The notes beneath the pieces were generated by a model that saw nothing but the letters and a program-made list of their open reading frames with translations, was not told the origin of the DNA and made no database searches. Below are positions 8,320-15,724 of a DNA stretch of 24,260 nt, in pieces; the stretch's first letter is position 1, and every line of letters starts with the position of its first letter. Made by a program: the position numbers and the translations under genes. This stretch comes from Fonticula-like sp. SCN 57-25 (Eukaryota; Nucleariida; Rotosphaerida): assembly GCA_001724245.1 (NCBI GenBank), contig MEDX01000064.1, positions 1 through 24,260 on the forward strand, given 5' to 3'.

Positions 8320-10459
8320 TCACATGCGCTCGATGGGAATGGTGCCGCTCCACTTTGCGACCCAGTCGCCCTTGCCGCTGTCCGCGCTGCTCCGCATCGC
8401 CTTGATGAGGTTGATAAATTTTACGGCGTCGGGAGCCTTTATTTCGCCGCCGCTCGCTTCGATGACGCGCGGGGGCGTCAGCGAGCACAGCGTGGGCCCG
8501 TGCCAGCCAGCTAGTGATAGAGACGCAAACGGCGGGCCAAGCATAAATATCCACTCTGAGACGCGCGCCTCGCTCCAATCGAGCACCGAGCCCGCTGGCG
8601 GCGCGCACTTTGGGTCAACGCTGAACTTGCTGTGCGCAATAAAGCCATGCAGCTGCAGGCTGGTTGCGTCATTCAGCGAGGCGCCAATATCGATGATGTC
8701 GTTCAGCTCGAGCATGGTGAGCGTCGAGCCGTCTATGTCCTTAAGGGTGGATTGAAGGCGGCCAAGGCCGACGTCGCACAGCCACTCGTGGAACATGCTT
8801 CCCTTGAGGTCTGACAGCCCGCTGGTGGCGAGGCAATCTGTCAAGCCATCAAGAACGGCCGTGCATTGATAGACGATAGACTGGAGCACGGCATGTCTCT
8901 CTACCAATTGGACAATGTCGCGCGATCTGGCGAGGTACTCTGGCGTCTGCAGTGCCGTCAACATTGCACGCTCGCTTGCCACTGGAATTGGTTTAGATAT
9001 TATTGCAGTAGATAAAGGTACGCACGTGTGGCTTCGAGGTTGGCGATTGAGCGCTTCAGCTCGCTTTCCCTGGCTATTTGAGTCTTTATTTCGCTGCTGA
9101 CTGTCGACATGACGCTCGCAATTTGCTGCAGCTCCGTGTCGACCTCGGCAAGCTGGTCGCGCACGCACGGGTAAAGCTGTGAAGGTTGCAGAGAAGCGGC
9201 TGACCTGGGGGTCTCGAGCGTCTCTCCATATCGATCAGTTTGCCAGAGCTCAATCGAACCGCTAAACAGGCCGACGGCAATGAGGCCCGATGCCGCGTGG
9301 TACGTCGAGGACGTCGCCTGCACGCAATACATTAGCAACCGTCTTATGAAAGAACTGCAACATACAACGCCGGTCTTTAATTTTGCCAACTGTGCTCCAT
9401 CAGAAACGCGCCAAAGCCGCAATGTCCCGTCGGCGCCGGCCGTCATCAAGCAGGACCCGTCAGCGAGGAATTCGGCGCAGCCAATAAGGGCCGAGTGCCC
9501 CTTGAACACCATAAGAGGCTCAAAGGACCACGATGGCCCGGGAATTGATGGGACGCGCCAAAGGGACGCCGTCTTGTCCTTGCTCGCGACACACAGCATT
9601 GTCTCGCACGCGCTGAAAAGTAGCGCGTTGATCTGGAAGAGGATGAGGGTAAGCGCACGCGCAAGATAATTACTCGTCAAGGTGCGCACGCGGTCGGAAT
9701 GGTGGTTGTTTGTGGCGACAAGCGTCCATTGGCCGGTATTTGACTGTGCGTAAATAAATAGGTAGCCATCTTGACAGCCGACAGACAAAAGCTTTCCGCT
9801 GGGAGAGAAGGCGACGCGCGTCACCTGTGGTGCGATTAGAGACCGGCTGTCCTATTCACGCTCGTACCCAAGCTTTGTATCCTCTTATGACGTGAGAAAC
9901 AGCATACCCTCTAGCTGAATTTAGTATAGTAACAACATTGTCATTTCCGCCTACGGCAAGCAAACCGCTTTTACTAAACGCGCATCCGTGTAGCTGATGG
10001 GGGATGTGAGCAAGAAATATAGGCGCCGGCGACAGCATGCGCACCGTTGCGCCAGCCTCATATACCACCGAGCACGCGTTGGCGTTGAGAATCTCGGTGA
10101 CGTGGCCAGCTGCCGTCACACCCACTACTCTCGTACCGTCCAAAGACCATGCCAGCCCGTGCACCTTGCATCATGTGCGTGAGTCAGACAATTCTTGTTC
10201 ACATCAGCGCCGGCAGGGAATCGTACGGCGGACGACGACTCGGTTGTGTAAATTATTGAGCGAGTGTTGATATTTGCAATGCACAGTCGACCGTCGCTTC
10301 CGCCTGACGCCAACATCGTGCCATCTGGCGAAATCCCAGAGCACCATGCCTTGCAAGGTTCGACGATCGTTAAGCTACTTAAACCAAAGCATCGCCACGC
10401 ACTGCTCCGCCATGACGCTTGCTGATTTTCGTTTTTCTTACAAGTTTCCGCAGCACCAT
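8320..10459 (-). CDS. WD40-repeat, coiled-coil and tandem SAM-like domain protein (WDSUB1-like, without U-box)
   Basis: The model joins, in transcript order, 10459-10403, 10349-10227, 10164-9868, 9824-9690, 9632-9366, 9317-9026 and 8981-8320 (610 residues). All six introns (43-62 nt) have GT..AG ends, fit the frame and mostly contain a CTAAY-like branch site. Residues 20 to about 330 form roughly seven WD40 blades; clear ones include SPDGTMLASGGSDG, FSPSGKLLSVGCQDG, MLCVASKDKTASLWR and CLMTAGADGTLRLWR. A heptad-rich coiled coil follows (about 345-425), then SAM-like helices at about 453-510 and 525-588. WDSUB1 has WD40, SAM and U-box; here a second SAM-like unit replaces the U-box. It probably acts as a scaffold; partners are unknown. 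The first exon (57 nt) and the intron at 10165-10226 are the least certain: a GTGAAC donor at 10202 would also keep the frame. Confidence 0.75.
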
Positions 10460-10564
10460 GTTGAGCCTTGCTCCAACGCCCGCGACCGCGCCGTTGGTGC
10501 TCCGGCAGACAACGACAATAATTTGCTGCTAACAACACACTTGGTTAGCAAGGCTGGCAGGAAG

Positions 10565-10590
10565 GTGATTGGTCAAGGATGACCAATCAC
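10565..10590. promoter_or_regulatory. Inverted pair of CCAAT-type boxes
   Basis: GTGATTGGTCA and TGACCAATCAC are exact reverse complements separated by AGGA. Each arm holds a CCAAT box in the GACCAATCA context seen at other gene starts here. The dyad lies about 105 bp from the WD40/SAM start codon, so it may be a dual NF-Y-like site or an RNA hairpin in the leader. Confidence 0.55.
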
Positions 10591-10624
10591 GTCGCTTGAG
10601 CCTATGTACTATTCGGGCGCCGAC

Positions 10625-10653
10625 AGCGAGCTTGGAGACGCTCTCCAAGCGCT
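10625..10653. repeat. Perfect 8-bp stem hairpin with outer extension
   Basis: CTTGGAGA (10631-10638) and TCTCCAAG (10642-10649) pair around the loop CGC. AGCG (10625-10628) and CGCT (10650-10653) can extend the stem past a 2-nt bulge. It sits in the divergent promoter region. Function unknown. Confidence 0.5.
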
Positions 10654-11009
10654 GGTACCTAAAACTCTCTCGCCCGCCTCTCTCTGAGCCGCCTCCGAGC
10701 CGCTTCCGCGTTTTTTGGGCTGTTCGTGACTAGAACGCAGCGAGAACGCGGTACAAGACCTTTATTTCTGGTGTTTTCATTCGAGTCTGCCCTTATGGGC
10801 TCTCGCCAATATCGCATGTGAAGCGGCAGGGTTTCTTAAGAAGCCAAGTATGGTTCAAAAACCGCCATTAGACCACTTGAAAGCCTTTCGATATCTGAAA
10901 TTCACGCTCACTTTTGCTCGAGTGCCATTCATACGACGTTGAATATTTTCCCAATTTAGAGCGATCTGATTGGTCAATAATTTTGTTGACGGAGTTTTGG
11001 ACCGCCAAG

Positions 11010-11361
11010 ATGTCAGACAGCGACGACGACTGGGGAGATGAGAAGCAGGTTGAGGTCCCCGCCTACATCATGGTGGGGCGCGTGAAGGAGGACTACTACC
11101 CTGAAACTCACAAGCATCTCACTCTGTTTGCCGGTGCGCCCCGCGATTGCCATGTTGATGTTTTGCTTACCGCATCGACAGGGGAGCTGGTGTACGTTTT
11201 CAAGAAGAGCAGCGACGAGGGCCCTGGCTGGTGGGAGGTGCGCTCGCCGATCTTTCCACTATGAGCCTAATTTAATATTTAAACAGGGCGAGACGCGCGG
11301 CGAGTACGGCTCTTTCATGGCCAAATATATCGAGGAGGTGGTCAAGCCCGAGGGAAAGTAG
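11010..11361 (+). CDS. Small stand-alone SH3-domain protein
   Basis: Exons 11010-11237 and 11287-11361 give 100 residues. The intron (49 nt, GTGCGC..ACAG, with CCTAAT as a possible branch site) splits the SH3 core; joining restores GPGWWE-GETRGEYGSF followed by AKYIEEV. That matches the classical SH3 pattern of a WW pair, a G-x-x-G-x-F turn and a YVEEI-like end. Upstream, YIMVGRVKEDYYPETHKHL and TLFAG stand where the ALYDY motif and RT loop belong, but the motif is not typical and an insertion of about 10-15 residues follows. The first 14 residues are acidic (SDSDDDWGDE). The partner is unknown; SH3 domains usually bind proline-rich peptides. I do not recognise a specific orthologue. A GATTGGTCA box lies 34 bp upstream of the start codon. 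Confidence 0.72.
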
Positions 11362-11512
11362 AGGAGAGAGGATGCAGCCGCGTACTGTATGTGGGTTCCA
11401 TGGCGAATTTTGCTGGCGAACAATGTCATGTTTTTCTCTCTACTTTAACACTCATAAACTCTTATTAATGAACTTGAACTGCGCATTTAACAAAAAAACT
11501 CAAAACTTTTCT
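11362..11512. other. Spacer between convergent SH3 and methionine synthase reductase genes
   Basis: These 151 bp separate two stop codons. The right half is AT-rich with A runs. It presumably holds both 3' untranslated regions. No gene was seen. Confidence 0.6.
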
Positions 11513-13620
11513 CTATCCCCACACATCGCGCAGCACGCGCTTCTCCTTGCTCCACCTCAGCAGGGTCGCCTTGGCCTCGGCCTCGTCCCCTGCGACCCCC
11601 TGGTCCACGAGCACCTTGACAATAGCTGCGTCGATGTCGCGGACCATTGCCAACGCGTCGCCGCACATAAAGAGCCGCGCCTGCTGCTTGAACAGGCCTG
11701 CCAGGTTGGCCGCCTCCTCGCCGCTCATGACGGCGTTGACGCGCCCGCGACGAACGCACACGCCCTCCGGCGCCTCGCTATCACCATCGGTCACCTCGCG
11801 CGACGCGCAAACAATAAGCCGCGAGAGTGTTCCGTCGCGCACAAAGCCGTGCAGCTTGTCCTTGAAGAGAAGATCGACCGCCGGGTTGCGGCACCCCGCA
11901 AAGAGCCAAATTTGGCGGGAATGCGCGAGGCCGCGCTGCGCAAACGCCGCCTGGATGTGCTCCAGGAAGGAAATAAAGGGCGTGACGCCCGTTCCCGGCG
12001 CCAAAAACACGAGCGGCGTCGCCTCGCCCAGCTCGGGGAGCCCGTCGACGCTCGGCGCGTCCACCGGCACCTCGTCCGTGTCGAGGTCGGCGACGCCCGC
12101 AGGCAGCCGGAAGGCGTCGTGGCGGCGCATAAAGGCCGGAACGTGCGTCCCAATCGGCGCATCGGCAAGCAACGCCGTGCACAGACCGCGCTGGGCCTCG
12201 CCCGAAATGTCAGTATACTCTGCGACGTTGAAGGCGAGCGTCGGGTCGCGCGGGTGCGCCCGTGGCGACGACGCGAACGAGTAGTAGCGCGGCGCGAGCG
12301 GCAGGAGGACCTGTAGGAGCGCAGCGAGCGGCGGGCGACACGACGGCGCCGACCGCAAAATGTCCATCAGCGACGGCGACCGCGCGCGCAGCGCATTGTA
12401 CTCGGAGGCGCCCTTGGCGCTCGAGAGGAACAGAAGCGCGCGCCGCTCCGACGCGTCCGACGCCGCCTCGCCAAGTAACCGGAAAAACGACTTTTTCGGA
12501 AAGTGCGCAAGATCAACGCCAAAAGTGAGCGCCTCGCGAGCCGTGCACGGGAGGCGCAGATGCACTGCTGTGCTCGCCGCGGCGTCACTGCCCTGCGCGA
12601 GCTCGACGGCGCTCGAGGGGCGAACGCCCAGGTGCGCAAGCAGCGCCTCGACAACCGCCGGCTCGTTGCCGCAGTGCACGCCGAGCGCGTCGCCGGGAAG
12701 GTAAGCCTGCATCTCGGCGGGCAGCTGCACGTCCACGCGGAGCGTATTGCGCACCGCGCCCTGGGCCGTTAAACGCTCGCGGTGGACGAGCGGGACGCGG
12801 AAGACGCCCTTTTCGGCGCCGCCGCGGAAAAAGTAGCGCTCAAGGGATGTGGTACCCTCGTCCTTTTCGTCGGCAACGGCGTCAGAGATGACAAAGAGGC
12901 CCGTGGCGGGCAGCTGCGGCAGCGTCCCGGGCTCCCACTCGGCGGGCGGCGTCGGCAGGAGGTCGAGCTTTGTCAGCACCGCTGTGGTGGGCGCCGATGC
13001 GGCCGCAGCCTGCAGCGCAAGTGCTTCCCCGTTGGCTTCCTGCGCGGCGGCAGGCTGCGCTTCGCAGGCCCGCAGCTCGCCGCGGACAGCGTCCAGCGCA
13101 GGCCACAGCCCGGCGATCCACGCCTCAACGACGGCTTCGAGCCCCGTGCCGTCGTCCGCCATCGCGTGCGGGTAAAACTCGCTCACACCAACATCGCGCA
13201 GCGCCTTGAGAACGCGAAGCCCGCCGCCGCAAAAGGAGCTGTAGTTGGTGTCGCCGAGGAGGAGCGCGGCCATGCGCACATGCGAAAGGGCCGAGTCGCT
13301 GCCAAGGCGGCGCATGTGGCGAATGAAGCGGACGCCGTTCTCGGGGACTTCGCCGTCGCCCGTCGTCGAGCAGACAACCACAACATATCGACTCGTCGCA
13401 AGATTGCCCTAGAGCGACATGTGCCATTTAGACGCGACGGTCAAGAGACACACCTGCCACGTACCTTCTCATGGCGATTAAGCGTTTGGGCGCCAGATTC
13501 AATTCCGCGCGTTTTGGCTTCGTCGCATATCCGCTTCGCTATCTGCTCGGCGTTTCCCGTCTCCGAGCCGTACAGAACCAGCAGCGGCGGCCGCTCATCC
13601 TCTGCCGTCGACGTTGTCAT
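11513..13620 (-). CDS. MTRR: Methionine synthase reductase (diflavin reductase)
   Basis: This enzyme passes electrons from NADPH through FAD and FMN to reactivate oxidised cobalamin on methionine synthase. Exons 13620-13465 and 13408-11513 give 683 residues (human 698); the intron is 56 nt, GTACGT..CTAG, with CTAAAT as branch site. FMN-binding loops are GSETGNAEQ (18-26) and STTGDGEVPEN (66-76). The stretch FYPHAMADD followed by VVEAWIAGLWPAL (about 129-158) is the hallmark separating MTRR from P450 reductase and NDOR1. FAD binding uses RYYSFASSP (426-434) and GLCTALL. NADPH binding uses GTGVTPF (524-530), GCRNP (557-561) and CGDA (634-637). W682, next to last, is the aromatic residue that stacks on FAD. 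An Ala-rich linker sits at about 165-205. The start is the ATG at 13620; the frame extends 3 codons upstream only to a GTG. Confidence 0.93.
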
Positions 13621-13742
13621 GGCAGGCACCCTCGTGCTTAGCTTTTGTCAGCACCCGCGTCAATGCCAGTCACGTGATATAGTTTGCATATTGCATATCC
13701 ACGTGGGCTATTCTTGAGGGTCACTTTGGGTGCGCGTGCAGG
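13621..13742. promoter_or_regulatory. Bidirectional promoter of methionine synthase reductase and RNase II-like gene
   Basis: Only 122 bp separate the two start codons. TCACGTGA (13670-13677) and CCACGTGG (13699-13706) flank a tandem repeat of TTGCATA (13684-13690 and 13691-13697). The first element has the same 8-base form as those upstream of S1P lyase and in the PCC promoter. Motifs are seen; shared control is inferred. Confidence 0.65.
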
Positions 13743-15551
13743 ATGCTGCTGAGGGGCCGCGCGCGGATCTTGTCCGTGCCCTGGGCGCGGTTCTCGAGCG
13801 TCGGCCGCTCGATGCTGACGCCCATTGACGGAGATCCGCCGCCGCTTCTTGTCGAGACGCTTCCCACCGAGGACGAGGAGGCCGCATCGGTTCTCCTTCC
13901 GCTACCCAACGTGTCTGATCGCCGAGGCGATGTGCCGTACTACCCCGTGTCATCGTTCCTTGCCGGGGCGGATGCTGTGCTCCGCGGGCGCCAGACGCCG
14001 TCGGACGCGCTCCAGAGCGAGGCATGCCAGTACTATGTGTCGCTTCTCAAGCGCATGACGGCGAATGCGATCACTGTTCCTCAAGAGCGCACGCGGGTCG
14101 ATGTTGCTCTGCGAGTGCTCGGCATGCCCGATGCCTTTTCACTCCTTGTTCGCCTCGGCATCTACGAGCCGAGCTCTGTTCCCTCCCTTCACTCTGGTGA
14201 GGTGGCGTCTTCCTTCAACTCGAGCCTGATCGCCGCGAGCGATGCCATGTGTCGCGATGCGCGCGATCGCGCCGCAGAGATCCTTGGCCACCGCCTCCGC
14301 CGCGATCTCCGCCACCTCACCGTCTACACCATTGACGACGCGAGCACGCAGGAAACCGACGACGGCCTTTCCATCGAGAGGCGCGCCGACGGCTCCCTCT
14401 GGATCCACGTGCACGTGGCCGATCCCGTCGCCTATCTGTCGCCCGGCTCGCCGCTCGATCTCGAGGCGCGCCGCCGCGTGTCCACCTTTTACATGCCCGA
14501 AGGCAAGGTGACCATGTTCCCCGCGTCGCTCGCCTTTGATCTCTTTTCGATTGAGCCCAACAAGCCCGGCGGCTGCGCCGTCTTTACTGTGAGCGCCAAG
14601 CTCGGCAGCGACGGCGAGGTGCTTGACTGCGTGATTGGCCCGGCGCTCGTGGACCGCGTGGTCAAGCTCGACTATGAGCAGGCGAGCGCGCTGTTGCGCT
14701 CCGATGCTTCTGCGGCGGACGAGCGTGTGAAGGACCTTGTCGAGATGAAGCAGTTTGCGGACGCGCACCTCGAGCGGCGGCACGCACAGGGCGGCTTCCA
14801 GCTCAACCTCCCCGAGCCCATCTTTAAACGCTCCGCGGACGGGGCGTCCTTTGACATTTCGGCCGACATGGACTTTAGCTCGGAATCGCGCGCGCTCGTT
14901 TCAGAGCTCATGATCATGTCGGGGCGGCTGGCTGCCACGTGCGGCAATGCCGCTGGCGTTGCGATGCCGTACCGGACGCAGCCGCGCTCGTTCGTGCCAG
15001 AGGACATTATGAGGGGCGTGGTCGCGGCGAGCCGCGCAAAGACGCCGGGCATTGAGGAGGCGGCGCGCATCCTGCCGTTCATGCTGCCGAGCAAGACGAG
15101 CACCGTGGCGGGGTCGCACTGGGCGCTCGGCGTCAAGATGTACGCCAAGGTCACCTCGCCCATCAGACGCTACTCGGACATTCTCGCGCACTATCAGCTG
15201 TGGGCGGTGGCGAGCGGCGAAAAGGCGCCGTTTGGCGTCGAGGAAATGGCCGACATTCTCACCCCGTTGGCGATCCGCGAGCGCGTCCTCGACAGGCTGC
15301 AGGGGACGGCCGAGCGGTACTGGATCCTGAGGTTCATCGAGAGGCAGGACCCGCTCAAGCGGTACCGCTGCACGGTCATGAGCCCCGCGGACGACGCTGG
15401 TTTTGTGCAGGCGGTCATGCTCGACACGGCCATGCGGTGCAGAGTGCGCGTCAACGCGGCTGTCGCGCTCGGCGACACAATCACCGCCATCGTGAATAGA
15501 CTCAACCCGAGAAGGATGCACCTCGTCCTCACGCAGGTCGACGGCGCGTGA
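13743..15551 (+). CDS. Organellar 3'-5' exoribonuclease of the RNase II/R (RNB) family
   Basis: This hydrolytic 3'-5' exoribonuclease probably degrades RNA in mitochondria. It is a single exon of 602 residues. The first ~24 residues (MLLRGRARILSV and on) are Arg-rich without acids, fitting a mitochondrial presequence. The RNB core begins at about residue 180. Its metal-binding cluster is IDDASTQETDD, with D198, E204, D206 and D207 in the places of D201/D207/D209/D210 of E. coli RNase II. The second hallmark, TSPIRRYSD (471-479), carries the arginines that hold the RNA. The last ~70 residues look like an S1 fold. Glu at the second metal position and the DDGLS ending resemble mitochondrial Dss1 and plant RNR1 rather than cytosolic Dis3, and no PIN domain is present. 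It starts 122 bp from the reductase gene on the other strand. Confidence 0.9.
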   Translation: MLLRGRARILSVPWARFSSVGRSMLTPIDGDPPPLLVETLPTEDEEAASVLLPLPNVSDRRGDVPYYPVSSFLAGADAVLRGRQTPSDALQSEACQYYVSLLKRMTANAITVPQERTRVDVALRVLGMPDAFSLLVRLGIYEPSSVPSLHSGEVASSFNSSLIAASDAMCRDARDRAAEILGHRLRRDLRHLTVYTIDDASTQETDDGLSIERRADGSLWIHVHVADPVAYLSPGSPLDLEARRRVSTFYMPEGKVTMFPASLAFDLFSIEPNKPGGCAVFTVSAKLGSDGEVLDCVIGPALVDRVVKLDYEQASALLRSDASAADERVKDLVEMKQFADAHLERRHAQGGFQLNLPEPIFKRSADGASFDISADMDFSSESRALVSELMIMSGRLAATCGNAAGVAMPYRTQPRSFVPEDIMRGVVAASRAKTPGIEEAARILPFMLPSKTSTVAGSHWALGVKMYAKVTSPIRRYSDILAHYQLWAVASGEKAPFGVEEMADILTPLAIRERVLDRLQGTAERYWILRFIERQDPLKRYRCTVMSPADDAGFVQAVMLDTAMRCRVRVNAAVALGDTITAIVNRLNPRRMHLVLTQVDGA

Positions 15552-15724
15552 GGCCAGACTTTATGATTGGCAAACAGTTTTGGTTGTACATAATATATAT
15601 TGATCTACCAACAATTATATCAAATGGTGCTGTTCACGAAGGGTTGCACGACAACTTACTATATACGAAAGATATGCTGTACTGAGGATGTATAAATTAA
15701 GCGAAAGCCTATATAAACGGAATT
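15552..15724. other. AT-rich spacer between convergent RNase II-like and RasGAP genes
   Basis: These 173 bp hold both 3' ends. They contain AT stretches (ACATAATATATATTG and TATAAATTAAG) that may act in poly(A) addition. No gene was seen. Confidence 0.6.

Larger units (their letters stand above)
10460..11009. promoter_or_regulatory. Divergent upstream region between the WD40/SAM and SH3 genes
   Basis: This 550-bp interval separates two start codons that face away from each other. It holds two facing CCAAT-type boxes forming a perfect 11-bp inverted repeat (10565-10590), a GC-rich hairpin (10625-10653), an 11-bp tandem repeat GAGCCGCYTCC (10686-10707) and another GATTGGTCA at 10968-10976, 34 bp before the SH3 start codon. 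I found no convincing gene, tRNA or snRNA in it. Confidence 0.5.

Noticed and set aside
10165-10202. Alternative 38-nt intron with a GTGAAC donor in the WD40/SAM gene
   Set aside because: It also keeps the frame. The GTACGA donor at 10226 was preferred because it matches the other donors and gives a typical intron length, but the choice is not certain.
10375-10402. A 28-nt first intron in the WD40/SAM gene starting at ATG 10413
   Set aside because: It keeps the frame but is far shorter than the other introns and lacks a branch site. The 53-nt intron 10350-10402 with start at 10459 uses the same donor, has a CTTAAC branch site and gives a better first WD40 blade.
10460-11009. tRNA or spliceosomal RNA gene in the divergent spacer
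   Set aside because: I looked for T-loop, U1, U2, U4, U5 and U6 core sequences by eye and found none.
11372-13717. Long plus-strand frames opposite methionine synthase reductase
   Set aside because: Shadows of the reductase coding strand; no family similarity and biased composition.
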